DNA of 64,000 bases from Ilex aquifolium (GCA_951799425.1 OX637395.1:11882451-11946450), one strand, 5' to 3'; positions 48,614 through 61,495 are shown, numbered from the stretch's first letter. Translations and numbers: made by a program. The notes: generated from the letters alone by a model not told the origin.

Positions 48614-51600
48614 AAAAAAAAAAAAAAAAAACACCAAACAGAGGAAAAAAAAGAGGAGAAATAGATCTAGTTTTCAAAACTTGTTAGTATTCATCACTTT
48701 TCCTTCCAATTGCAATACATAAAGGGTAAGACAACTGATGAAGGAAAGCAGATGAGCATATCGAATATCACTTTGCCACAACAAGAGGAGTGACGTTTCT
48801 TAATCAAGAATTTCTATGTTTCACAGGACGCGTGTCATCTGAGCACACAAGCATCTTAAGTGCTGTTCAAGGCTTTAAATATAAGACATTTCAATTCCAC
48901 AAAAGTGTCTACGGTTACAGACCTGTGATGGAAATTTACAGCCGCAACGGCCGTTACCTGTCATTTAAATGGTCAATCCGCGACAGCCACTGCTTCAGCA
49001 TTTTCTTGGTCTGCAGGGAACTATGCCAGTTTTTGCAACATTTCTTCAAATTTGGAATGCTGGGATTGGGTGGTTCAGGTAGGGGAAATATCCAAGGTGA
49101 ATTTTCATTTTTATTTTTGAAGATTTCTCTAGGATTGATGATGAAAAACTTACAGGTGTTTGTGGGGTTTTCAAGCAGATCTGTTTCGTCATGGTTTTGT
49201 ATTATAGTATCTTTTTTGTGTTTCAAAATAGCACATTATTCTTATATTTTCGGCCAAAATAAAGTTATGAATCATGTGATCTTGGTTGAGTAATGATGGG
49301 TATTTTAGGGGTTCCAAATTTCAAGTAGACCTGAACAAGATACTGCATTTTTAAATTTTTTGAAGTATTTTATTTCTTGTTTTTTCATAAATTTTACTTT
49401 TATTTTTTTTATTCGTCCAAAATAATGATGGCAGTCATGTCATCTTTTTAAAAAAAAATATATATTTTCTATATTATAATAAAAATTCCAGCTGGATTTC
49501 TTTAATTCATGTTCTGGGCTTCTTCATTTTGAGGAATTATGATCTTGACACATGCATATTTTATTGTTTATTTTTTAGCATTTTTCTTTTTTCTTATAAA
49601 TATTAGCTATTATTTTCTTTTCTTTTTTCAACTTTCTGGGTTTTAGTTTAATGTTATATTTTCCTGTTTGTAGTTAAGATGCATACATCCATTAAAGGAT
49701 TTCAATCACATGAAAAAGGAAACTAACACTTTTGTCCACGGTTGAATGTGCAATTTAAACAGATTAAGGTATCACGAACCATATACTGCTAGGCGCTAGT
49801 ACAATCAGAAATTTCTAGATCATTAAAGGTGTTAATATGGCACTATATTTTTCAAAGCAAACAAAAGTGTAAATTTTATAATTCACAAGTAAAAATAGTT
49901 GAAGAATAACATACCGACAGGTTATGCACAACAACATTTTTAACATCTTGCATCCGCAATTCTGCCTGTGTCCAATACAAAAAAAAAAAAAAAATGAAGT
50001 TGATATCACAGGTAACTCCAACAAAAAAATGGAAAAAAAAATGTATACAGATAAGTTCACGTGCAGGACGAGACTTGATAGAATTGCAGCAGTATTTTAC
50101 TAGATCAAAAAAGGTAAGGACTTTTTTCAGTGCTTTATATTTTCACAAAAGCCACTTAAGTTAAAATGTGCAGAAAAAATAAAATTCTGAATAGTATTGT
50201 TGGGCCAGCTTATTAACTTTCCTGTATTTCCAAAAACCTGCTTAATCTTCAGCAAAAGGGTACTCAAGAAGTTCACGAAGCCATCAGGAACTATTTAGGA
50301 ACTTCAATTCTTAATAGCTCACAGAAACAGTTATAACCCACATCAATAGCAGTGGCAGGAATACAGTACATCCAACTTGCTGACTCGGATACATGATTGC
50401 TTGCTTTTGTTTGTGCAGTAATTTGTTTAAAAAGTGATGTATTCAGTCCTCTGATGTTATGTGGAACAAGATGAGTTTATTTAGAAGTGCTTGAGAAAAA
50501 GTATTTTCTTCCAACATGGAAAATTGAAAAGGAATAGAAACCCCACTTTTTGTTAAAAATAGAAACCCACTTTACTCTTCAGAAGCAATGCAATGATTGC
50601 ATAGTAGTTCTCCTTTCAGACACAATTTTACAGTGCTTAAAACTTGAGTGATTCTGCAACTAAAAATATCGATTAAAGTTCTTAGTATTACAGTAGAAAA
50701 CTTCGAGACCTGAAAAATTAAGCCTTGGAGCTTTCATGAATTGTACTTGCTTTCCAATTCCATAATTCTCAATATATAAAACCAGCTCAGATCGATCATT
50801 TGCTGAATGCCACATAATATATGACTGATTAATCTGGTTTATTTTTTCAATATAACATTGATAAAAGTGTTTTCTTGATTATAATTATAGTTGGTAAAAA
50901 ACATATGCATCTCCATTAGAATCTAGTTATACTATGGAACCATGTCCAATTACGCAATAAATTCTCAACAAATTTGAGGGAAAAAGAAAACAGTATAAAA
51001 AATATATGCAAAGGAATTAATACAATTTAACTCCAGAAAGAAAGTTCAGCAGATTACCTGTAATGATTTTGTTAAATGCACCACACTGCGTTTAGTTGCT
51101 CCATAAGCAGCGAACCTAAGAACAACAGAGTACCATCACTGAGAAATATGATCACATGGGTTGGACGTTCACAAGTACAGGCATTATGAATGTGAGTATG
51201 TACATTGTGGTAAGATCTTGCAATATGTAGTTATTATGCAACATACTACATAATACGTTCCTACTTCAGTCATTGAAAACAATAAACAGAAAGAAAGAAA
51301 GAAACACAAGAGGTCATATTAGTTTTCCTGCAATACAACATCAATGCAGAAAAGTATGATCATTTAATTAAACTGAATATGTCATCTGCGCAGTTCTGTC
51401 ACGTCAATCATAATACATCAGGTATTTAACTAGATTTTTTGAAGAAAAAGTATTGGCAGTAGCAGGTTGGTGTCGGTTATGTCAGCGAGGAGTTGATGGT
51501 CTGTGACAAAAGTAGAGGTGGCAGTCATTATAGGTGAATGGCACTGAAGATGCTCTCTCCATAATGTCAATAACAGTGCTGGTGGAACGTGACTGGTTAT

Positions 51601-54600
51601 GGCATCATGATGAAGGGTGGGTTGATGTAGGTGAATAACTATACAATAACATTGAATTACATGTTCAGTAACAAAACTTTCCTTTGAGTTGTGCAAAACT
51701 ATAAACAGGTAACTACCTAGAAAATGTTTCAAGACCGATGTTGGGTTCTTTTGTGATCCACATAAATACTTATGAAAGTAAGACACATATGAAACATACG
51801 TATAATCATCAACATATTAATCAGAAGCCAGATAATAAGGACAAGGAGAAGCAGAAATATCATCTGCATTTGGTAAAGTTATTGGCCTCCAGCACACCGA
51901 CCCTAAATGTTTCAGGACCGATGTTGGGTTCTTTTGTGATCCACATAAAATACTTATGAAAGTAAGACACATATGAAACATATGTATAATCATCAACATA
52001 TTAATCAGAAGCCAGATAATAAGGACAAGGAGAAGCAGAAATATCATCTGCATTTGGTAAAGTTATTGGCCTCCAGCCCACCGACCCTAGATGGTAAAAG
52101 AGAAAGGTCACTAGGAATTATCGATGTAGGTTTGTCTAATCTAACATGCTGTTTAACCACTAGAATATATTAGATCGGGATTCGTGAAGTTTCTATTAAG
52201 TTCATGTAGGTGGTTTTAAAAAGGTGCTTAGTCATGAAAAAGAGTTGAGACTGGGAGAAATGCTCATGACTGGAAGACTGCACCACAAAAATCAGAAAAA
52301 TGCTGCCAGCTGGTATTTTTGAGTAGGGGAATGCAATAAACCTTTGAATTGGGAAGGTCTACATATGCTTGAATTTTGTACTATTAAGCGGTTAAAATAC
52401 CATTACATTGGTCGTTGGAATGTTATATGTTAGGTTACCCAAAGTGATTAGCCCATAAAGTTGAGAAAGGTCCAGAGTGATGAAATTAGGGGTTGAAATG
52501 AAAACCCAGGTTGTGATTAAAACCTTAACTTCTGCTTCCGAAAACTACAAAAAGAAAAGGAAAACAAATAAGAGGAAAAAGGAGCTACAAGGAACCTCAC
52601 CTACAATTCTGCTAGAACCTCCTGAAAGTTAGGGTTCAGACACAAGAGTCTTTAAAAATTTCAGTCTACCTAAAAGAAATGGAAGCGATCTCTTCATCAC
52701 ATCCAAGGAGCATAGATATATCAACGTGCAACTAGGATCTTCTCCTTTCTCTGATTATGTCTCCAGAGGTAGAAACTTAAAAAATTTAATGCCATATATT
52801 CATATATTGAGACCCAATTGCTTAGTCAAACTAAATCACTATCCCAAATATTCTAATATCCTTGACTTGACTTGATAAAGTAAAAATATATATATAACTA
52901 AGCCAAGAACAGAGAATGATTCCCCAGGCAACGAGACAGTGGATTGATTTCCGCACCTATGGACTTAGTTTCCTTCCTGCTCTAGTCTGAATCAAGATGG
53001 CTCCTCTTAATCTTGTGATGCCTTTGGCCCAATTCTCAAGAGTAGTTTGCTCCTTAGTCAAGGGCACCTTTCTGCCATAGTCTACACTTTTTCGCCCAAA
53101 TGGTCAACCTTGCCATATGAAGTTGGGGTTAAATAAGAGGTCACGCTTGTCCCCTCCTAGTTAGCATGTCATTTAGGCAATATAAATGAGTGTTCAATTC
53201 TGGCTGCTCAGAGAGAGACAAATAGAGAGAGAGAGATGAGGTGGAAGAATACACCAATGAAAACCATATTTAGATGAAGCAATCAAAGCATAGTCCATAT
53301 CATAGTTTTATTGCTATCCACCTCTGTATGATTCAGTCAATAGCATTATCCTTACTGTTAGAGTTCTTATTTTCTACATTAGACATAAGTTAACATAAGT
53401 TAATAAGTGCAGGGTAATATTGTAATTACTCTAAACATTAGTCAGTTATAAATAAGAAAGTGCAGAGCAGCATAGCCTACACAACAAATTAATCTCTCTT
53501 TCTCTAGCTCTCCTTATTTTCTCTATCAAAGTAATCAATCCAAGCCAAATAGTCATCAAACAATATAGCAGAAGACTGGAGGAAAAAAAAATAGATCCAA
53601 TCGTGATCCAGTCACTGACATCAACAAACTAGTGATGACATCAGCATCTTCCGGCAACCAAAACACAGTTCTATGGTCGACTCTTTAGGCAAAGATTTAT
53701 GGAATTTTTTGTTCAATTTTTTGAAGTCATCTGAATACACTTTCCTATTTTCGAATATTTTTCCAAAAATCAGCCCTGATTTCTTTGATCCAGCTGTTTT
53801 GTGCAATCCGACGATCTGCGATGCTTTCTTGCCTCACAAAAGACTGCAACTATGCTACACGGAGCTTGTGGAAGTGAATCATGGTTGTTTGTGGGGGGTA
53901 TGGGAGTGTTTCTTGGCAGATTGAAGCAGTCAGCTTTGGGTTTTTGGCATTCTGGAGCAAATTCAAACGGTCGCCCTTATTTCTTCTGGTACTCTGGGCC
54001 TCACGCTGAGATTTATTTTGCTGTTGCACTGATTTGGTGTTGGGTTTGCACTGTGGTGTGTTCTGTGTTAGATCTGAGACTTCTAGCGTGCGGTTGGTGT
54101 GTGGGTTTGTGGTATTGTGCTGATGTTGCACTGTTTTGGTGTTGGGTTTGCTATCTGATTGTTTTGGTGCCCTTTATTGTGTGGGATTTGCACTAGGGCA
54201 ATCTGATTCATCACCTTTTGTCGTTTGCTGATTTGGACCACTAGTTGGCTTGTTCACTGGTTTGGAACATTGTTTTGTGTGATTGTTTGCTGGGTATTTT
54301 TTTTATATGGCGACTTCAGACGATAGTAAAAGTCCTCATGTAGGTGATCCAATTAAACAGATTATATCGGTGGATGATCAAGTTTGATAGATTACCTCTG
54401 TGAAATTGAATGGGAATGATGATCTCTCATGGTCACATACTATCAAGGTTTTCTTGCGGGTGAAAAAGAAAGTCAAGTATTTGACTGAAAGTCCTTCTCC
54501 TAAGGAGTGAGAATTTCTTAGTGATGACATGGTCGTGGCTTAGTATGGAACCCTTTGTAGCTTCTAATGTTCAACTCCTTGATATAACCAAAAAGATATG

Positions 54601-57600
54601 AGACTGTCTTGAGTAGATGTACTCATAAGAACATAATGTGCTCTGTTTAATACTAAGCAAGGCAATAAGTTCTTGCCTAAACATTATAGCATTTTGAAAG
54701 GACTATGGGAAGAACGTATGTTGTATTAGCCACCGAGTGAAGACCTTGAGATTCAGCGGCGACTGCATGATTAGTTTCTAGTCGCGTTGTTCTTGTCAAG
54801 CCTTAACTTTAACTCTGAATATGGTGTGTTTAAAGATAAGATTTTGACTAGTGAGACACTTTCGACTGCTGTCAATGCTTATTCTCGCCACCAACGAGCT
54901 TCTCTTACTTATGGGACTCCTTCATCTTCAGAGGAGTCATTTACTTTACTCTCTAGTGATAGTAGTCGTGGTGGTCATTGAGGTGGTCATAGTATTGGTC
55001 CTGGTGGTGGTCGTCATCCAGCCCATGGTGGTAGAGACATAGTTCAAGGTTGCGGTATCGACCATCAATTCGGATGGGTTCTAAGACACATCGGTCGTGG
55101 CGCGGTATCAGGCAATACAACCTAAAAGAAAAGGTTGAACATGACGAGAGACTAAAGCCATATCGCGACATTGCGGCACTGTATCAGCCGATTCGGGAAA
55201 GATAACTCAGTAACTCGGGATTGACTTAGAGACAACATGGAAGATTCAGTCGAGTTGTGCGAGACTCGAAGTTTATACGTAACGTGTAACGTTATCGACT
55301 CGAAAGGTGTCGAGTTGAAATCGGTGGATACTTTGAACCATCGGTAGAGGCAGTAGTCAGGGAGGACGTAGTGGTTGTGGCAATCACTCCGAGTGAACAT
55401 ATTCTTATTGTGGAGCTACTAGACATACTGAGGATTATTATTAGGATAAACATGGAAGATCAATCTATGCTAATCATGTTTCTAATGATTTAATTACACC
55501 TGTTTCTCAGCCATCGACCGGTAGACATGCTACATCTACATATGGCTCTCATGATGACCTTACTTCTTAGCACAGTTAGTTAATCTAGCAGTTGTTCTCG
55601 CTCTCTCCCCCATTTGCCTACTTCTGTTGCCGGTTTGGGTAATTTTGCACATATAAAAGCCCAATCAGCTTTACCATCTTGGATAATTGATTCGCAAGCT
55701 AGTGCCTACATGTTATAACGTAGCCATTGAATGGTTGGACCAACGTAATCGAATTTGGAAACTTAGGCAAAAAGCTAAGAGCTTTTGGTCCAAAGGAAGA
55801 TGTGCCTAGTAGATTTGTTAGGATTTTTCTTTGTTATTTTAGTTATTTGTTATTTGAATTTTTAGTTAGATACTATTTATTAGATTGAGATTAGTAGGGA
55901 TAAGTTGATAGAGTTTTAGTAGGAGAGTAGTTCTTTTCCAGTACGACACTTGATCTATAAATAAGGATGTAATCCATATCATTCTAATCAAAGTTGAATA
56001 TTAGCTTGAAAATTATCTGCGGAGATTTGTGTTTCTTAACCTAATTTTTGCAAGGATTGGCTATCCCTTTTCTTTTCCTTCCTTTACCTTCTCAATTGGT
56101 ATCAGAGCTTCATATTGATCCATCGTAGCTTAGTCTATGTTCTAGGAATTGATCTCTCATCAATTAATCGTAGCTTCGCTATATCTACTCATCAATCAAT
56201 CGTAGCTTCGCTACTCTCTCGTCAATTAATTGTAGCTTTGTCTACATTTTCTTGAATCAGTCGTAGCTTTGTCTACGCACTCTTTGAATCGACTAAGCTA
56301 ATCCCAACATCTTTCTCATTTTGTTCTTTCTTCAAGTTGTTTGTGTTGTCCGAGAATATTAAAAAATAATAATAATGGTCAAAATCTCCTTTGCACATCA
56401 GTGCAATCTCAAGGGGGGGAAAAATCCATCGAGTCTACAATAAATCCCATATCCGAGTCAGGTCTAGCCTAAAGGCTACAATCATCCTCTTCGTTCCCCT
56501 TTAGTTGCCATTGTCGGAAACTTCTCACCGGAAACATCATTGTTCTTTGTCTTTTTGTCATCGTCCAAAACAGTCATTGTAGTCGACGCCTTCATCATCA
56601 TTATCTAGTTGCCTTGTTGTTGGCATCTTTTCCTCACCACCCAGAGTCCTGGTCTGGCTGGTCGCTACGGATGTAACTCGTGAAAATAGGGTTACGAAAC
56701 TCCTTCAAAATTGGTTTAACCCAACTTGACCTTTTTCTTTAAGCAATAACTTGACCCAATAGTCCAAGACCATTTTATTTCAGCCCAACTGTCCCAGCCC
56801 AAAATCATAAAAGCAACCAGTCCAAAAAAAAAATCCATTTCATCTGGCCCAAATCAGATTTAACGAGCCCATTATCAAGAATTAGCCCAAAATAGATAAA
56901 AAAAAAAGAGCTCATTTTAACCCAACACATAACCAGCCCACCAAGTTAACCTCAACCCAATCCAAGCCCTTCCTGACCCAACCCATTTCTAAAATTACAC
57001 AAACATCCCTAAAGTTTCACCCAAAAGTTTTAGAAATTACACTTTAGCCCCCAAAAGCTTCTGAAATTATAGTTTGGCCCCTAAAAAGTTTTTGAAATTA
57101 TTTTTGGCCCCAAAATTTTCTGCAATTTTTCAAGTCTCTGCTTCTGTCAAGATGGTCTCCAATGCCAAACTAAATGCCAAAGTAGAGGCTTTATCTCAAG
57201 GGTTTGATGACAGATTAACTTCAATATAAATGAATATGACCTCATTAAAGGAAAATATGGAAAGAAATATGACATCATTAAAAGAGAATTTAGAAGCTTT
57301 GGTGGCCATTGTCTTGTATAAGAAAGGAAAAGCAATCGAGAAAAATCTAGATATTGATTCATCTTCAACTATCAATCATCAAAAGGCTGCCCAAGCTCCG
57401 GTTCGAGAAGATCAAAGATTTTTTGATGTTTACATAGCCTCGGCAACTACTTTAAGTGGTATTGTTTAACCGATGAGAGAAATGTATCTTTTGTTGAATC
57501 TAAATTGAAGGGTACAACACGACTTTGGTGGGTGAAGTACCCACTATGACACATCATGGGATGATATGAAGATAGCTTTAACTCGTTATTTTGTGCCTTC

Positions 57601-60408
57601 TAATTACAAGCAACGAGCTCATCTACAGTTTAGACAGTTGGTTCAAGGAAACATGTATGTTGAGGATTAAACATGGAAGTTCTACAGCTTAGCCACCCGA
57701 TCCAAGTTTCTATGAATTAAGGATGTAATTATCACCATGTATAGGCAAGGGCTCAATTCAGATATTTTTCAAGTTTAGCTACAAGTCGTCTTTACACTAT
57801 GGTGGATGTAGTTTAGGTTGCCTATGGAATACGATCCAAAAAATAGGGCTTCTCTGAAGTCTTCTAGAGTGTCTACAATTCAAAGTGAGAGGATTTTGGT
57901 GGATGCAAATCTCGGTAAGTCATTTGGTAAACCACAAGAGAGTGTTTTTGTCCCTAATAAACTAACTCACCCTATTGTTACTTCTAATTTTCAAGGGGTT
58001 ACTAACCCTAATACTAAGACGAGATGTTTTAATTGTCAAGGATTTGGTCACTCTCTTTCCAATGCCCTACAAAGGTTGTTGAGATAATTGAAAAGGAAAT
58101 CCCTAAGGAGACTAAAGAATCTAATGAGTCAGAATTTGAGATTCAAGTTGTGGAGCCTCTTGATGTTAATGAGGTTGATTTTGATGATCTGATTGACGAC
58201 CATATATTGAGTTTTATTCGTCCTCAATTTGTTGGTTGTAAGGTTACCACTGAAAAACCTAAACATCGTTGGAAGAAGACTTCATCATTGATTCCTCGAA
58301 GTATCTCATTAGATGGTATTCTTCGCCCTCCTCGAAGTATTTAAAGCTTTGTATGGCTTGAAGCAAACATCACATGCTTGGTTTGATAAGTTACTTCAAT
58401 TTGACTTTTAGCGCTCTACTTCAAATCATTCAGTTTTCATTTGTCGGTCTTCTATAAGTATTATTACTGTTATTTGTATGTCGATGACATCATCATTAAT
58501 TGTGATGACTCAAATGGTATTGCCCACTTTAAGATCTACTTCGCAAATCCTTTTCATACCAAACATTTAGGTCTTCTTTGGTACTTCTTAGGGATTGAGG
58601 TTGCTCAATCAAAGGAAGGTATCAGTTTGTGCCAACGGAAAATGTACTGGACTTACAATCTGAAATTGGTACTCTTAATGAGCGCCCAATAGATACACCT
58701 ATGGACACTATAGTTAAGTTAGATTTTGAGAGTGGTGAAATTTTTGATGATATAGGGGGTTATCGGAGGTTGGTTGACAAATTAATTTATCTCACAGTTA
58801 CATACCCTGATAGTACATTTACAATTGGTGTAGTTAGTTAGTTCGTGCATGCTCCTCAGAAGCCTCATTAGGAGGCTCTCTGTCATATGCTTCGATATCT
58901 AAAAAGGGCTCTAGGAAAAAGATTATTATATCGTCCATCATCAACCACAACTATTGTTGGATTTTCTGATGTTGACTGGACAGGTAGTCATAGTGATAGA
59001 CGATCTACTTTTGACTATTGTACATTTATTGGTGATAATCTTGTTACTTGGCACAATAAGAAGCAGAACGTTGTTGCACGTTCTGGTGCCGAAGCTGAAT
59101 ATAGTGCTATGATTGTGAGATGTTATGGATCCATTCTTTGATTCGTGATATGGGACTTGATGAGTATTCCTCCATAAAGATGCATTGTGACAACCAATCA
59201 ACTATTTTTATTGCAAGTAATCCAGTATTACTGGAGCGTACAAAACACATGCGAGTTGAATTGTCATTTCATTCGAGATATTTCAATGCGAAAGAAAATC
59301 ATCACTCCACATCAAGTGTGGTGATCAACTGGGTGACATTCTTACCAAACCATTAACTCGGTTAACTCGGTCTGCCTTTAGTATTTTATGTTCCAAACTA
59401 GGTATTTTTTATCTTTATGCTCCAGTCTGGGGGGGTGTGCTAGAGTTCTTATTTTCTATATTAAACATAAGTTAATTAATATAGGGTAATATTATAAATA
59501 AGTGTGTAGGGCAACATCGCCTACACCACTAATTATTCTCTCTTTCTGTGGCTCTCCTTATTTTCTCTTTCTCTCCTCTCTTTTTCTCCTATCCCTAATA
59601 TTACTTTTACTATTTCAACTCTTACAATTTAAAGAAACACTTAAATAATCAATGCCATTACGTCAAGAGAGTTTGCATCACAAGAAAACCCAAAAAAGGG
59701 AACTTGTTGAATTTTCTGCAGTTTCCTATTGATGTGTACAATTCACCAAGTATAGTCCCACTACATTGTGTGTGTAAAGCAGGATCTGACAATATTGTGT
59801 GTGCAGTCTGTAAAGCCCCTCCGCCGGTATAGTCTGACTGTGTAATGTGTGCAGCATGTAAAGCATGGTCTGACTAGATTGTTTTTGCAGTCTGGAAAGC
59901 CCATTGCAACCGCATGAATTTTATTTACAATTCTTGTTTTTTTAATCGTAAAACAAAAAAAAAAAATGATACCAAACAGGCTCATAGTAATTTTAGTAGT
60001 TATGAGAATTTAGCTCAAGAAAGATAAAACATACCTAGGAGTTGGTCTTCCATCTGAACCAGCTCCATCAATGTTGAATATATGACCCCCTCGAGGCTGG
60101 TCGAGCATCATTTTTATTGCCTATAGATTATAGAAGAACCATGCATGACCAAAGGCCTGGTAAACATCACTTAGAGATCTAAAGAGCTGGATACCTCTCG
60201 ACAACATATCATCAAACCAAGGGTGTTTGTTGTGACAACTTCACTGCAAAGGAAATCAATCCACAGAATATGCTACAAATCAGGGTGGAAAGGAACACAA
60301 TCAAAGACAAGAATACAAAGAAAGCAGAATGGAAGCTTACATAAGATCTTCATCTGAAGCTTCTGCCAGTGGCTTATAGGTATATGCATTCGATCCTGCA
60401 TTATTAAT
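47492..60408 (-). CDS. NOL: Chlorophyll(ide) b reductase NOL, C-terminal nine exons (partial)
   Basis: The exons in transcript order are 60341-60408, 60195-60243, 60035-60120, 51058-51115, 49915-49965, 48357-48407, 48234-48275, 47685-47795 and 47492-47539. They total 564 nt (187 aa plus stop), all with GT-AG borders and matching phases. The protein reads INNAGSNAYTYKPLAEASDE, then IFNIDGAGSDGRPTPRFAAY with [60 protein letters not shown] and RFLTGLKAYSQIFSRIAFGA, ending RYVLED. This is the short-chain dehydrogenase fold: NNAG, a catalytic Ser in GAGSDG and YGATK are present. NOL acts with NYC1 in chloroplasts to turn chlorophyll b into 7-hydroxymethyl chlorophyll a during breakdown of light-harvesting complexes. 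The N-terminal transit peptide and NAD(P)-binding exons are not in the window, as the preceding intron (over 3.5 kb) runs off the edge. No break was seen in the visible exons. Confidence 0.93.
48578..48631. repeat. Poly-C then poly-A tract in a NOL intron
   Basis: A run of about 25-30 C is followed by about 28 A. The C-then-A order equals the tail of the SINE family seen at 9774 and 44174, so it may be a severely truncated copy, but no body or target duplication was recognised. Confidence 0.5.
48800..49300. other. Unassigned moderately complex block in a NOL intron
   Basis: It holds the palindrome AACGGCCGTT (near 48946) and is less AT-rich than the rest of the intron. A plus-strand open frame of 167 codons spans 48790-49293 but matches no family I know. 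A decayed repeat is the likeliest reading. Confidence 0.3.
51722..52088. repeat. Recent tandem duplication, 183-bp step, in the big NOL intron
   Basis: Copies at 51722-51904 and 51905-52088 differ at only a few positions. Each runs from AAATGTTTCA(A/G)GACCGATG to CCGACCCTA. It lies between NOL exons at 51058-51115 and 60035-60120. Confidence 0.9.
52089..53355. other. NOL intron, no further feature seen
   Basis: Mixed-composition intron DNA. A GA run lies near 53210-53240. No coding or clear repeat signal was seen before the copia fossil. Confidence 0.4.
55050..55345. mobile_element. Foreign insert of unknown family within the copia fossil's gag end
   Basis: The Gly/Arg-rich GGTGGTAGA wording of the gag end stops near 55050 and resumes near 55345 with GGTAGAGGCAGTAGTCAGGG. 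Between them is sequence of another style (GGCGCGGTATC, AACTCAGTAACTCGGG, GAGACTCGAAG). The ends show ACCATC near 55061 and, on the other strand, ACCGATGG, a weak inverted match. It may be a MITE. Confidence 0.45.
55720..58330 (+). mobile_element. Ty3/gypsy fragment (LTR, PBS, gag) nested in the copia fossil
   Basis: An LTR-like stretch begins TGTTAGGATTTTTCTTTG at 55817 and ends just before a primer-binding site TTGGTATCAGAGCTTC at about 56096. After a leader with repeated ATCGTAGCTTCGCTA wording (56140-56290), gag follows at about 57150-58080, with QFRQLVQGN-type wording and a CFNCQGFGH zinc knuckle near 58025-58050. The sequence returns to copia reverse transcriptase at about 58335. No gypsy pol or second LTR was seen, so this is a partial, broken fossil. 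It sits inside the copia element, so it most likely inserted later. Confidence 0.78.
59627..60034. other. NOL intron beside the exon at 60035
   Basis: Short intron stretch. GTCTGTAAAGC/GCATGTAAAGC wording repeats in the 59770-59900 part. No gene was seen. Confidence 0.4.
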
Positions 60409-61495
60409 CTGCATCATTCTCAGGATGGTGTAAGAAAGCAGAAAAAATGAGGAACTCCAACATATCAGAGTCTCTAGAGTGTAATGTACAAAAGAATGCA
60501 AATTCTGTTTTCAGGGCTGATAAAAAGCATCTATGTAAAAACATACATTTCAATGTGAAGCATATAACTACACCAAGAATGAAGTTTCAACTGTCAGTAC
60601 TATATTATGGCCCGTTGGACAACTGAAATGGTAGCCGCATACTCTCTCATTAATCACATATGTTATACTTCAGCTCAACATAAGACTGAATGCCAAATTG
60701 AGGTCACTTTGCAGTAAAATTAAGTGGCACATGACACCCATCCTATTTCTCTTTTCGGTCTATGCAAACTTCCATCTTTCGTCCTAAGTTATATATGAAG
60801 CATCATAATTCAGAACATATTTGCCTGCATCAGTGCGAATCTACCTTTCAGGTTTGCTTTAAGGTTGTCAAATCAATAACTCATTGCCCTGGAGACTCAA
60901 TGGAGATATTGCCAAGTCAAACTTCTTGTTGACCAAGTATTGCAAAATATTTGAAAACTTACTCAAACACATTCTGTCTTCATAACCTCTGAGTAAACAA
61001 ACATCCACAGGCATATTCCAAATATTACTTCATTAAGTATGCCACCTTGTGAGTTGTGACTAATCTCTACTTTAAGGTCTAACATGACCAAGTGTTGTGG
61101 AAAATAATGTCATTGCCTGGTGAGTAGAATAATCTCAGACGAATAACTGGGATATGGTGAATTTGAAACTGAGGGCAGCCATTTTGTGTAAATAATGCCA
61201 AAAGTTTGGTTTGTACCTGATCAACTTTGCAATTACCCCAATCAATGGGGACCAAACTAAGTAATGGCCCTTTATAGATCCTTTAGCATGACCAGGTAAT
61301 CGTATTAGGTGGGGCAACTTAATTAAAAACTTTGCTAGCTTCACTCTTATGGTGCTACCTCCAATGTGTTGCTGAAGACATGGAGAAACCATCTCATCGG
61401 AGATGAATCCACAACACCTGGCATAATTATTCAACCAGTGTAAATAAGGCGATTTTGCCTTCCTAGTATCTCTATTCCTCCCATTCTGTAGTCAC
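60409..61495. other. Intron upstream of the first visible NOL exon
   Basis: Non-coding sequence. I looked for the preceding NOL exon (the part encoding the stretch before NNAG) and did not find it here. Confidence 0.45.

Larger units (their letters stand above)
53356..59626 (+). mobile_element. Ty1/copia LTR retrotransposon fossil in the NOL intron
   Basis: The 5' LTR begins TGTTAGAGTTCTTATTTTCT at 53356. The 3' LTR begins TGCTAGAGTTCTTATTTTCT at 59438, after a polypurine tract (GGGGGGGTG), and ends CAACTCTTACA near 59626. Plus-strand parts are gag (about 54300-55000, LNGNDDLSWSHTIKVFL), protease start (about 55675-55710), reverse transcriptase (about 58335-58840, ALYGLKQTSHAWFDKLL and YVDDIIIN) and RNase H (about 58885-59360, VDWTGSHSDRRSTFDYCTFI). 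Integrase is missing and a Ty3/gypsy piece sits in its place. The LTRs differ clearly, so it is old. It is broken many times. It lies antisense to NOL. Confidence 0.88.

Noticed and set aside
48790-49293. 167-codon plus-strand open frame as a gene
   Set aside because: It lies in a NOL intron, has no recognisable domain, and its hydrophobic, low-quality composition resembles chance translation of a repeat.
53801-54196. 131-codon Cys/Trp-rich frame near the copia 5' LTR as a secreted peptide gene
   Set aside because: It lies in the leader of the copia fossil, is T/G-rich, and shows no family hallmark.
59621-59625. CTTAC as target duplication of the second copia fossil (with 53351-53355)
   Set aside because: CTTACA forms the 3' terminal inverted word of the LTR itself, so the match is likely chance.
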